64,000 nt of DNA from Paramecium sonneborni (lineage: Eukaryota > Ciliophora > Oligohymenophorea > Peniculida > Parameciidae). The stretch is taken from positions 348,112 through 412,111 of the forward strand of contig CAJJDN010000043.1 in NCBI GenBank assembly GCA_905182985.1, in the 5' to 3' direction. A program made the translations under genes and the position numbers. The notes beneath the pieces are model-generated. The model was not told where the DNA came from. It saw only the letters and a program-made list of their open reading frames with translations, and did no database searches. Of this stretch, positions 24,597-36,539 are shown in pieces; the first letter of the stretch is position 1, and each line of letters starts with the position of its first letter.

Positions 24597-25776
24597 TCAG
24601 TTTTAAAAAATTATTCTATGTGTATTTTATTTTGATTACTATTTCTTCTTTTCAGTTTTTGGAGAAAATTTTTCAAGAACATTATGGTCCTTTTTAAATA
24701 ATATAATACTTTTTTCTATTTTGGTTATGTCATCTTTTATTATAAATTTTCAAACATTTCTTTTTGAGAAGGAACTTTTAATGTGTTTTTAAACTAAGTG
24801 GAATTGATTAATTTAATTCTTTAAACATATAATTCAATATCTTTTTCTGTATGCTTCTCCATTCGAAGCCAAGAGAACTCTTCAATCCTTTCATATTTGA
24901 GAAAATGATTTCTAAAATTATGAAATAATATTAGAGAATTAGTGATTTATTTAGTTTGAATATATAATTCAAATAAACTAATTACTAGCAATTATTAATA
25001 TTAATTACCATCCTTGACATTATGTTGTAAGTACTATTCCATTTGTTCTTCTATTTCTTTTTTTAAAAAAATATATTCATTAACACAATCTTTATAGATT
25101 AAAATAGCTATATCTTTAGCTATTTACTATCACTAATTAAATAATTTACAGTAAAGTCTGTTTCTGTAAATATCAACTTTTAAATCATAGGAATCATAGA
25201 TATTTTAAAACTAATCAAATTAATCAACTTAAAAAGCCATAAGAATCTAATCTTCCTGCTTCTCGCCTCTTCAAAGTATGGATATTGCTATTTTTAAGAT
25301 GAATAATAGATATCACAATTATTTGCAGCTCTTTAAAGATACGAATAATATTGATGTGAAAATTCAATTTCCACAGTGTTAAATTTAATTGGATACTGTA
25401 AATTATATATTTATGATTACTTCAGAATTATTCTGATGATAGTTATAAGAATTATGATGTGATTATGCTCCAATTGTGTTGTTTACAAAAGAAGTTTGTA
25501 TGCATTGCTAATTATTATTTTACTTGCAAATAATCTTCCCTAATATAAACACAGTACCTTTCCTTATGAGAAGCAATTAATTAATTAATCTTCATCACTG
25601 ATTTAATCAGAAATTATCATCATATGTAAAGTATAAAGGACTTTTAATTATTCTAAAAGGGATTTAGTAGGACGAAAATAAAGTTCTTACCTTTTCTATT
25701 CACTTTTAATTATTGCCTTAATATCATCTAGATGAACTGTTAAGGAATTCTAATCATATATAGTAGAATAGTTCAT
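24597..25776 (-). CDS. Hypothetical protein, helical
   Basis: 355 codons (354 aa) when five introns of 20-25 nt are removed; two of them end AAG. ATG at 25776, TGA at 24597-24599. The N-terminal 75 residues look helical (L-L-E-Q-L-K-V-L-Y-T-L). An Asn/His/Gln-rich stretch follows, then a region with aromatic residues (F-S-H-Q-Y-Y-S-Y-L) and a hydrophobic patch. The C-terminal half is charged helix, ending in a basic tail. All five introns are needed to keep the frame, which supports the model, but the first splice (GT...GGGAAG) is unusual. No family recognised. Confidence 0.6.
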
Positions 25777-26004
25777 TTTAGTTTAATGAATTTCATTTTG
25801 ATTTGTTTTTTTTTGAAAAATTGACTTTAAATAATTCATTATATAAAATTTATTAATTTAAACCAAAATTCATAGGAAAAGAAATGGAGAAAATAAATAT
25901 ATAAGAGTTTACGTTAATTTTAGTTAGAGTCATTTTCGAATATATTATTCTCATTTAAAATGTTAAAAGTATTTTAATTTATAAAATTAATTTACATATT
26001 AATT

Positions 26005-26731
26005 ATGTACAATAATATTGGTCTAATGACTCCTAGAGGAAGTGGGACCTCTGGTTATGTATAAAAAAATCTAGCTCATATTAAACCAACAAGAAAACAA
26101 GATGAATTTCTTAAAGAAATTAAGGCGATGAAAGTTAAATATATTATTAAATTTTTTTTTTAGGAAAATGTAATATAAGCAAGAAAGAAGGCAAATCCAG
26201 AAATTATTTTACACGAAATGAAAAGAGATATTGAACTTAAAAAATTAACATTATAAGAAGAATTAGAATCTAGAGGAATAGCAGAAGAGGAAATTAATTA
26301 AAGAGTATAAAGATTGGAAGATAAATTAAAAGAGATGCTTAATAAAGGAGAATATTAATTAGAGTAATTAATTTTACCACATTTTTAGTCATGTTGCAGA
26401 TACTCATATTAAAACCTAAAAAAAGGAAGAGCAGGAGAAAAAAATTGGAGATGCTTTTGGAATTGATAAAGAATAATTTAAGCCAGGAACAGCATTTGAT
26501 TTTGATGCTGAAGAAAAAACAAGATTAGAAAAAAAAGTTGAAAGGGAAATGAAAAAAGCTGAACGCTTAATTTAATTAAAGGAGTAAAAGAAAGCAGAAA
26601 AAAAGAGATTAAAAGAACTTGCACAATAATAATAATCAATTAAAGCAACTCAAAATGGAGATGTTAAGAAAGAAGAAAGTCGTAGTCGAAGTAAGAGAAA
26701 AGAAAAAAAGTAAAAGAAACATAAAAAATGA
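26005..26731 (+). CDS. CWC21/SRRM-type spliceosomal protein (cwf21 domain)
   Basis: 223 aa from three exons; introns 26134-26163 and 26364-26388. The start M-Y-N-N-I-G-L-M-T-P-R-G-S-G-T-S-G-Y-V-Q is the diagnostic N-terminus of yeast Cwc21 and human SRRM2. It is followed by a cwf21 helical hairpin (A-N-P-E-I-I-L-H-E, then L-E-S-R-G-I-A-E-E-E-I). This domain contacts Prp8 in the activated spliceosome and joins with the last intron's chemistry. The rest is Lys/Glu/Gln-rich coil ending in a short S-R-S-R-S tail, far shorter than the RS domain of animal SRRM2. A splicing factor of this kind fits a genome full of tiny introns. Confidence 0.92.
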
Positions 26732-27844
26732 ATACAGATTATTCAGTTATAAACTTAACCATCTAACAAGCAAGCATTCTCTGTCTTATTATTATTTTAT
26801 ATATATATACAGAAGATTATATTTTTTTTAAAGTAATAATTATAATAATACTATAAATTTCACCATTCCAATCAACCTCAATATTAAGGAAACAAGTAAA
26901 TTATATTATTAGCAAATTTAATATTTTATTTTGAAAAACTACTACATCTTAGTTTAATTTTTTATTTAAATTTATTAGATTAAAATGATTATAAATATTT
27001 GTTTATTATTTTTGTGCTTTAACATGTAATAACTTAATTATAATTTATTTTTCTATTGTAAAACGCTTTCAATTTTATTTATTGAATTATTATTTTTTGA
27101 ATTAAAAGATTTTAATGAATAAACTATTTCTGCTTTTTTAACCATTATATGACCTTTTTAAATTTTTATATTAATATTTAATGATCATTAAGTTTTATTG
27201 AAAAATCGTAACTATTCATATTAAAAGATTATTTAATCTTTTAGATAATTAATATATGAGCTTAATCTTATTTTCAATTAACTCCCTTTTCAGAAAAATA
27301 AACTAATTATTAATTGCATCAATTAAACTATTAGATAATTATAATTTCAGTTAATAGTCAATTATCATTTAGATTGTTGCTAATTATTTAATAATTTTAA
27401 TTCTAAAGAGATATTTTTGTCTTTTTAAAAATTAATAAATAGTATATATATTGGTTTAAAATAGGGGGAGAGTTTTTAAAAAATTCTCTTGATAAGGAAA
27501 TGATTTTTAAATATTTTAATTCTTCCTTTATTAATGATTATCAATACAATTGTTTTTAATTCTTGAAAAGAATATTATAATAATGATTGATCATCTACTT
27601 AAATCTTATTATAATTTAATTTTCATTTTATTTTGTGAAATGATTTAAAAAATCTTTTTTTTTTTTACAATTTCTAATCAATTTTTGATCTCAATTCATT
27701 GTATTCTTTTTTGAATGCTATATATGATAGAATTAGTCTAAGATTTAATTGTAAAATTTAAGAAGAATAATAATATATATAATAATGATGATGAATAATG
27801 TATTTTAAACTAAATAAATTAAAGATTTTATTTTTATTTGAAAT
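26732..27844. other. AT-rich intergenic stretch of 1.1 kb
   Basis: No coding frame of convincing composition on either strand; long A and T runs dominate. It separates two plus-strand genes and must include the eL43 promoter. No tRNA or snRNA pattern seen. Confidence 0.5.
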
Positions 27845-28326
27845 ATGACTAAAAAAACAAAGAAGGTGGGAATCACAGGTAAATATGGTACCAGATATGG
27901 TGCTTCTTTGAGAAAAATAATTAAGAAATTCGAAATTTCTTAACATTAAAGATATTTCAACACCTTCACAGGGGCTGTATGATTTATATTGAATTATTAG
28001 CACTCTTTAAAAAGATAAGCAATAGGTATTTGGAGATGTACATAAACAGGATTACAAATTGCAGGTGGAGCTTGGGAAGTTAAGTAAGTTAATTATTTAT
28101 CATGAGTACTCCAGCTGGATTGTCTGCTAAGTAAGGTATGCTTAGAATTAAGAAATTGAAAGAAGATGCAGAGGTTGAAGTCAAAGATGAAAAGAAAGAT
28201 CAAAAAACAAAGCAATAATAATAGCCAAAAGAACAAAAGGAATAACAATAAACTTAATAATAAGTTTAAAAAGGAAAATAATAACAAGGAGGCGATAAAA
28301 AGAAAGGATAGGCAAAAAAACAATGA
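27845..28326 (+). CDS. Ribosomal protein eL43 (L37Ae) with degenerate zinc ribbon and C-terminal extension
   Basis: 144 aa from three exons; introns 27977-28000 (24 nt) and 28084-28106 (23 nt, ending GAG). The N-terminus ([20 protein letters not shown]) and A-G-G-A-W-E-V identify eL43, a large-subunit protein. The family has a C-x2-C...C-x2-C zinc ribbon. Here the first pair position reads Y-F-N-T-F-T-G with no Cys, and the second W-R-C-T-Q-T with a single Cys, so zinc binding should be lost. After the normal end (I-K-K-L-K-E) the protein continues about 50 residues in Lys/Gln/Glu-rich sequence. The usual protein has about 92 residues. Confidence 0.88.
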
Positions 28327-28534
28327 TATCAAATATATTATTTACAGTACATAATAATAATTGCATTCACATTCAAACTACTTCCATAATTATTACTAAT
28401 TTAAAGATTTAATATCGATTATTATATACAAGCATATTATAAAATGATATTTAAATAAATATGAATTTATTGATTTCTGATAATGAGAGGTCGATTTAAC
28501 CAATAATATAAAATTTAAATATATAATAATAATC

Positions 28535-31500
28535 ATGAAAGCAATAAATGTTGGTATTGAAACTATAGAGATTTATTTTCCAAAGACTTATGTTAACTAA
28601 GCAGAGTTAGGTACTAAATATTTATAAGATTTTAGAATTATTCGATAACGTTTAATAGGGTAAGTATACGATAGGATTAGGATAAGTAAATATGGCATTT
28701 GTGAGACCTTTTGAAGATGTAAATACAATGGCATTGACAGGTATGTTGAAATTTAAAAGTTAGTGGTAACAAATTTATTAGAGAAAAATTAAATAAATCC
28801 TGCATTAATAGGTAGATTAGAAGTGGGTACAGAGTCATTGTTGGATAAATCAAAATCAACTAAAACTACTCTTATGAGATTATTTGGTGAGAACACAAAT
28901 ATTGAGGGAGTGACTTCAATTAATGCCTGTTACGGAGGTACTAATGCTTTATTTAATACAATTAATTGGATGTAGAGTGATGCTTGGGATGGAAGATTAG
29001 GAATTGTTGTATGTACTGATATAGCAGTTTATGCTAAAGGATCTGCTCGTACTACTGGAGGAGCAGGAGCAATAGCTATGTTAATAGCTCCAAATGCTAC
29101 TTTTACAATAGAACCAATAAGAACAACTTATATGAAAGATAATTATGATTTTTATAAGCCAAACTTTCATAGTGAATATCCAACTGTAGATGGTTAACTA
29201 TCAATATAGAGTTATTTATCATCTATCGATAACTGTATTCAATCTTATTTTAAGAAAAACAAAGATTTGAATGCAGATTTTTATTGTTTTCACAGTCCTT
29301 TTCATAAAATGGTTTAGAAATCTTTTTTAAGAGTTAAATTGAATGAATCTTTTGTTTAAAAAGTTGAAACTGGATTCACATTTGAAAATTTTAATGAAAA
29401 ATAGTCATAGATGCTTAAATTCTATTAAAATGATTGGCTTACTAAAGCTTTTCCATCTTGTCTTTTATCAAGAGAATTAGGAAATATATACACTGGTGCT
29501 TTATATGCAGGTTTAATAAGTTTAATTGAAACATAAGAAGATTTAATAAATAAAAGAATAATGATGTTTTCATATGGATCAGGTTGTGCAGCATCCCTTT
29601 TCTTTTTAAAATGTCACAAACCAACAGGAATATTGAAAAAAACAATTAAAATTTAAGAAAGACTATAGTAAAGAATAAGAATATCTTGTATTGAATATGA
29701 TCATATTATGCAATAAAGAGAAATCAATTATAATAAACATAGTTAATAATATTAACCAAAATAGGTTGATTTATATCCTGGAACATTTTATTTGAAATCT
29801 ATTGATGATAAATATAGAAGAGATTATCTTGTTCATAAACCATTAGAATTGAATTAAACCTCTGGTGTGATAATACTTGATAATTCTAAATCAATAAATA
29901 AAATTTAATAAATAAGAGATTAAATAAATAATAATAATTAGAGTGATTAAAATTTATAATAGTCTTAAAAATAATATAATTAATTATGGACTGGATTTTA
30001 TAAGAAAACAATATAATAAAGATTGGATTAATTGGAAAAGACAATGAATGTAAATGTAGAGCCATTTAAAGATGGAGGATTATCATTATAGAATGCAAAT
30101 TTGATGGTTGAAAATTGTATAGGAAAGATATCTTATCCACTTGGATTAGGATTAAATTTTTTAATAAATGGATAATGTTATTCTGTTCCAATGGCTATTG
30201 AAGAGCCATCAGTAATAGCAGCAGCAAGTGCAGCAGCTAAAACAATTAGTGAAGCAGGGGTTGGATTTTAAACTTATTCAAGTCGTCCTGTAATGATGGG
30301 TTAGATCTAATTACTAGATGTATAAAACTTTTCAAAAATTGAATGTTTAATTGATTCAAATAGATAAACAATAATAAATAGAGGAAATCAAGCATGCTAG
30401 AGTATGGTAAAAAGAGGAGGAGGAGTAGAAGATGTGAAATGTCGAAATCTAGATAAAGGTTAATGTAGTGTAGATGTTTTTATAAATGTATGTGATAGTA
30501 TGGGAGCAAACTTAGTTAACACAGTTTTAGAATATGTGGCCCCATTGATTTCTGAAATTACTGGTACAAGAGTTGGAATTAAAATATTAACTAATTTGTG
30601 TATGAATAGAAAAGTTACAGCATAATTTAATTTAGATATTGATAAAATGAATTACAAATAATTTAATGGAAAAGAAGTTGCTAAACTTATGTTGGAAGCC
30701 TATTAATTTGCTGAACTTGATATATATAGAGCAGTAACTCATAATAAAGGTATTATAAATGGGATAGAGGCAGTATGCAATGCTACTGGTCAAGATGCAA
30801 GAGCAGTTAATGCATCATTACATGGGTATGCATCGATAAATGGATAATATAAACCACTTTCAACCTTTAGAATAGTAAATAATCAATTTATTGGTGAATT
30901 AACAGTACCAATAAGTGTAGGAACTTAAGGAGGAGTCTTACCTTAAAATCCTTTATATTCTTAAATCTTATCCATTCTTGACTATCCCGATTCTTAAAAA
31001 TTGGCTGAAATAATTGTCTCAGTAGGGTTAGCATCCAATTTTGCAGCTTTAAGAGCTTTATCTATTGAAGGTATTCAGAAAGGACATATGACATTACATG
31101 CAAGGAATATTGCTATTGCAAGTGGCATTCCAGAACATTTAGTTGATGAAGCTGTTCTATTTATGAAAAATAGAAATAATTTTAGTAAATAAACAGCCTT
31201 AGAATTTCTTAAAGCTTATAATGTGTTCTATGAAATCGGAAAGGCAAAAGGTAAATAAATGAAAGCATTCTGTACTTTTTCTGGCTCTTTTGATTTGATA
31301 GGCACATAAGAAAAAGTAGATTTACATGTAGTCTTTGAATGTGATCAAAATAAGATTAACTTGAATTATACTGATGATTCTGCTATCAATAGATAAATAT
31401 TTGGTTTGAAAGGTTAAGAATGGCTAAAGAATCTCTTCTCTGTTTTGGACACTGTCAAAATTAATAGAGAAGCTGAATTATATTAATCCAATAATTTAAC

Positions 31501-32223
31501 ATCCAAATTAAAGCTTTTAGCTATTTTGATCAATTTACTATCTTTTAATATGTTAAGTCTTGATTTTGATAGATCTAAAAATTTCATATTGAATTAGAAA
31601 CCTTGTTTAGGAGGAGCTATATCTCTTAAATATGGATTATCACTCATGAATGAATTAATTCATATTTTTGAATATAATATCGATTAATTTGTTGGATTTC
31701 CATAATTAAGATAAGCCCTGATGAATGAATTAAATAACATTATTTTGGCTCACATCAAATCATTTGAATTATTACAATAAGCAAAACAAGGATAATTCAA
31801 TTTTGAGGAATTCTTATCCTCAAGATAAAAAAGATTATCTTGTACAATGATGTTACTTTGTGATTGTATTTCCTTAAAGAATTTCAATCCTTCAATTATT
31901 GAAGAGATTACATTACTTGGAAGGATCATTGAGATACAAATGACTTTGACAAGAGATACCTAAAAGTGGAATAAGTAAAGTTATTTTGTTATTTTAATAG
32001 ATCAACCTTATCTGAGCCAAATGCTTATACCTATTGGTTGATTTCTAATTAGAGTCTCATTCTTGGAGATAATAAAGAAGTCCTGGCTTCATTTTATAAT
32101 GAACATAATAGATTTTTGTTATCTCTGGTTCAAGAATTAGAATAAAAAATATCTCCTCAATTAAGTCATCTGAAAGATTAAGCGATGAATGCTATTCAAC
32201 TATTTTATAAACCGAGATTGTGA
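28535..32223 (+). CDS. Fused HMG-CoA synthase / class II HMG-CoA reductase with extra C-terminal domain
   Basis: 1204 aa, four exons, introns 28611-28635, 28741-28763 and 31975-32000; exon lengths sum to 3615 nt. Residues 1-430 are HMG-CoA synthase: G-K-Y-T-I-G-L-G-Q, the Glu motif L-E-V-G-T-E-S, catalytic Cys116 in [12 protein letters not shown], His in [10 protein letters not shown]. After an Asn/Gln linker, residues about 470-890 are HMG-CoA reductase of class [44 protein letters not shown], and catalytic His in [14 protein letters not shown]. There are no ER membrane helices as in class I eukaryotic enzymes. About 310 further helical residues are of unknown type. It would convert acetoacetyl-CoA to mevalonate in one polypeptide. 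Confidence 0.93.
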
Positions 32224-32234
32224 TAATTATATTA

Positions 32235-34881
32235 ATGAGTATTTTAAAACAAATATCAGAATCGAATGATTAGAACAAAGATATTCATCCTAGCGGTCCT
32301 AGACTTAGTTTTGATCAAGAATAACTTCAAAAATACTAGTTTTAATAAGTAGACTCCAACACATCAATACATCAAAATAAAATGACAAATACCATCCATT
32401 GTGAATCAATCATGATAAACAAGGATATTACCAAATAGGTATTCATAATAACCTTCTCTTTTTAATCAGTTAACTAGAAAAAGAAAGAGTGAATTTAAAA
32501 TTGGTTTTAATCGAACAAGTTTCTTAAGGACCATTAATAGAAATTCCCTGGTTTAAAAGTTCAAAAATGTTCTCCTAATGCGATCTTATGTATTAAGTAA
32601 AGAAAATAAGTATCTTCTACTTCAAGATTGGTGGTAAAAACCTACCAAAAGTAAAATGAATCATTATTTAAGGAAATCAATAAACTCATAGTCGCATCCC
32701 ATTTATAATATCTGGTAGTCGCATTTCAATTATTTTAACTATATGGTCACTATTTATTCAAATTCTCACTTTATGGATTACTCCTTTCATGATTTCATTT
32801 TAATTAGAAACTTCAATTTTCAAAGTCTTCTTCCTTATTATTGTATTCTAAGTCTTTTTTGATATTTTTATCAAAATTAATAGTCCCTTGATTGTCAATG
32901 GAGAAACTATATTTGATAAAACTGAAAGGATTAAAGATTTTCTTAAAAACAGATTATTTGAAGATTCACTTTATATAACTACATTAATTGTCTCTTTTTT
33001 TTCAATCTTTGAGAATCATCAATTAAAAGGGGCTTTCTGTATTATTATCATATTTAAATCTTACAAAAAATTGAATCAGAATTATGAAAGCCTATCTGAA
33101 ATTCTTTATCTAAAAGGGCAATATCATTATGCGATTGATGTAATGTCCCTTACAATATTGATTTTTTCATATGCCCATGTTATGGCATGCATTTGGCATT
33201 ATGTAGGTGAAATTACTATTGATCAAGGTTAATCGTGGTTAATTCAAAGAAATCTGCAAAATTGTACAATTTGGGAAAAGTACAATTCATCTTTTTATTG
33301 GGCTACAATGACTATGTCAACTGTCGGTTATGGAGACATTACACCTACAAATCAATATGAAACTTTGGCAGCAAATTTAATGATGATTCTATCCAGTTGT
33401 ATGTTTGGTTATTCTATAAGTCAAATTGGAATGATACTCAAGAGTTAATATGAAGTCTAATAAAAATATAAGTAAATTCTGTGTTTCTATTTATTAGACG
33501 TTCAATTATAATTATGAATGCTTTTATGAAAAATAGTTAAGTTAATTTATAAATTTAAAGTAGAATTAGAAATTATCTCAAATATTAATGCGAAACTGAA
33601 GCTAATGAAAACAAAGAAGATATAAATAAAATCATAGCTGATCTACCTATTGGATTAAAACAGGAACTTGTTTAGGATTTTTAAATGAACATTATGAAAA
33701 AAATTAAAATCCTCAATAATCAGTTCTCTTAATCAACTCTTAAATAACTCTCATAGTATTTGATAGAATTCAAATTTACCCCTGGTGATGTTATTTATCA
33801 TAGAAATGATTAAAATGATCAAAGTCTTTACTATATACAAGAGGGCTTAGTGAATATTTATGAAGAAAATAGTTAGAAACTTTTACAATCTTTAAAAGCT
33901 GGAGAAACATTCGGTGAATATTAGTTTTTTACTGGATTTTAATCATAAACATCAGTTAGAAGTCAAGGTTTTGCCAAAATATTCAAATTGAATCGCTAAT
34001 CAATTTTGCAATTATTAAATTAGAATTCTAAAGATTTTTAAAGGTTTCATCATATTAAAGATAACATCATATTTAATAAGAATTACTAAATTGTCTAAAA
34101 AAATTGTAATTTTTGTAAAATGACAGATCATATAAACATTGATTGTCCACTTTTGTCTTATAAGCCAGACATTCTGTAAAGAATTAAAAAGGCTGAGTTA
34201 AAGCCAACTATATAATAGAGAAATCGTTTTTTAAGAAATAATGAGAAAGTAAGATGTTTAATGTTGCATTCAGCAATTAAAGATACTGTTGAAGAATATA
34301 AAGCAAATCTATCAAGTACTTAAATAGAAGATGTAGATATGAAATTCTTTTCTACATATGCCACTAAAGATTTGAGTAGTCATTATTGTTAAAAGGAATC
34401 TTTATTAGAAAAATAACCAAGTAAAATTCCTCCAGTTGCACCTTTGAAAAAAAATAATTCGTTTTTGATTAGATCAAGGAATTAATCTTAATAGAAGAAA
34501 GTTGGAATTTTTACTAATTTAAAATCAGGTTTCAGAGATTCTGATAGATAATTGAAGTCTGAATCTGAAGATGATTAACAAAATAATTCTCCTAAAAATC
34601 AAGTTTCATAATAAAATCTATTCGATTTTAATGATTTACATATGAATTAATTTGACGATTAGTTTTAAACGACAAATTTTAATATCGATAGATTAATGAA
34701 CTATTTTGGGTATATGCCTATGTCTAATGTTATTTATGCATTAAGAAAATATGAAAAACTTTATAAATATCCAAAAGTTAAGACAATTAATTATCCAGAA
34801 TCAGAATGCAGGAAATTTAGTATTCCAATGTATTATAGTAAAAGGGATTCAATAAATGAATTACTAAAAGAAAAATATTGA
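32235..34881 (+). CDS. CNBD-type voltage-gated potassium channel 2
   Basis: 853 aa; introns 32439-32469, 32691-32718 and 33472-33497 (31, 28, 26 nt). ATG lies 11 bp after the stop of the HMG-CoA fusion gene. The layout is the same as in the channel at 6325-9047: cytosolic N-terminus, S1 (W-S-L-F-I-Q-I-L-T-L-W-I-T-P-F), S2-S4, S5 with A-C-I-W-H-Y, selectivity filter S-T-V-G-Y-G-D-I-T-P (about 33315-33345), S6, C-linker, and a CNBD-like domain (G-E-T-F-G-E). Just after it comes the C-x2-C-x4-H-x4-C-P motif (34105-34146) followed by S-Y-K-P-D. The tail is long and ends with a helical segment (M-N-Y-F-G-Y-M-P-M-S-N-V). The GYGD filter predicts K+ selectivity. Confidence 0.93.
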
Positions 34882-34911
34882 GTAAATAATGAATTAATTT
34901 TATTAATAAAA

Positions 34912-36483
34912 ATGTTTAATAAAAAATTTAAAAAACAAGTTACCATTTCTTTTAATGAATAAGAAGCATAAGAATAATTAAGTAATAATTCTATAGCTTC
35001 CAAAGGAGTTTAGACGAAAAAGAACAAAAATTGTTTGAATTATGATGATGAAGAAAATAATGATTAAATTAAAAAATATGTGAAAATAGACAATAAACCT
35101 GTAGTAGAAGCTCAAAAAGAAGTGATTTAAATAGAGAATTATGAATACATTAAGGAATTAGAAGAAGAAAACAGAATGAATAATTATCTAGCTAAAAAAA
35201 GTTTAGAAAATGTTGAGGAAATCAATATTATTGATTTAGAGAATGATGGATTATACGAAGATGATGAATAAATAAAAAGAAATAAAAATCATTAAGATGT
35301 TATAATAATAGATGAAACAGATAATAACTTAATAACAGATATGGATAATAAGAGAATGAGCATGATAGGGATAGCAAAATAATAGAAGCTTTTTTACGAA
35401 CATAATTCAGATGATGAAGAATTCAATAGATTTGAAAAAAGCATTATAAAATCTAATAAGGTATCTTATGATTATGCAAATAATGGCTACAAATCATTCA
35501 ATTTCAATGACTCTTAATAAATGCATTATTGTAGTTTCATGGAAAACTTTTCATAGATTAATTTGGAATCAATAATTGGAAATTTATAATCACTTATATC
35601 TTAAGAAACCTTTAAAAGAGATCGATTACAAAAAGAAGTGGAAAGATCTACATCAGCTATTCACTCAAGTGAAATGTTAATAAAGACTTGGTAAGAATAA
35701 AACTAAGAATTATAAAAATAATTAAGAGATTTTGAATTAGTTAATGAATACTTTTAATGTTTCAATGATATGGCTAAACAAAAGGTAAAATTATGTATTA
35801 ATTTTTAGATGCCAACTCTTTTAAAATTATATGACGAGTTTGATGAAATGAGAGATGAGTATTATAATTTAATTGAAGCAAGAATAGAAGAATAATAATT
35901 AATATTTTCTGAATTATTTTTAGGATTGCCTAATGAAATCATTATAAATTATGCCAAAGATATCTGTATACATATGGATGATGTCGATGAAGAGTATGCT
36001 GATTTAGAAAAAATATGTGAAAATTACTTTAATGTAATGTTTGTAGTTCCTAATGCTAAAGTTTTACAACCAATCTTTGATTTTCATGTTTTAGTGAGAT
36101 TTATAGAACTCTATTGTGAAAATATAGATGATTGTGAATCTGATTTATTTGAAGGCTTAATCACTGATTAATCTTTATTATGTCAATTGATAATGGAATG
36201 CAGATTTATAAAAGGATTATTAACATTAAATCCTATTCAAACCAAATTTGTTCAATAATTTTTTAGATCCATTTTAAAACATACATATCAATTTTTAAAA
36301 TAATAAAACTCAGACGAAGCACAAAAAAGTTTGAATTTCATTAAATCATTACTTGATTCAGTTTTGAAATCTATATACAAGAAACCTTGTATTTATGGAC
36401 CATAAATAGTTTAAAATTTAAGTTTAATGAAAGACATTTTACCTAAAGATTCACTAGAAAAACTGATAAAAAATTTTTAATGA
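34912..36483 (+). CDS. Acidic helical protein, possibly GCFC/PAXBP1-like
   Basis: 515 aa with one 24-nt intron at 35785-35808 (in frame, so also readable without splicing). The N-terminal 200 residues are acidic and disordered-looking, with D-D-E-E-N-N-D and N-S-D-D-E-E-F patches. The C-terminal 300 residues are helical, with M-P-T-L-L-K-L-Y-D-E-F-D-E-M-R-D-E and P-I-F-D-F-H-V-L-V-R-F-I-E-L-Y. An acidic N-terminus plus a large helical domain recalls GCFC/PAXBP1 nuclear proteins, which work with splicing factors, but I see no diagnostic motif and treat this as a guess. It starts 30 bp after channel 2 and converges on the coiled-coil gene with a 56-bp gap. Confidence 0.7.
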
Positions 36484-36539
36484 ATTATAGTATCAATATT
36501 AATTTATTTTTATTAATTTAATTTCATTAAGTAAAGTAT

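Noticed and set aside
28093..28366. Overlapping ORFs on both strands at the 3' end of eL43
   Set aside because: Shadows of the Gln/Lys-rich extension of eL43, which reads through TAA and TAG in the right frame.
31001..31192. Short plus-strand ORF as a separate gene
   Set aside because: It is an internal piece of the class II HMG-CoA reductase domain, bounded only by TAA or TAG codons that encode Gln here.
32888..33232. 114-aa membrane protein as a separate gene
   Set aside because: It is the S2-S5 part of channel 2.
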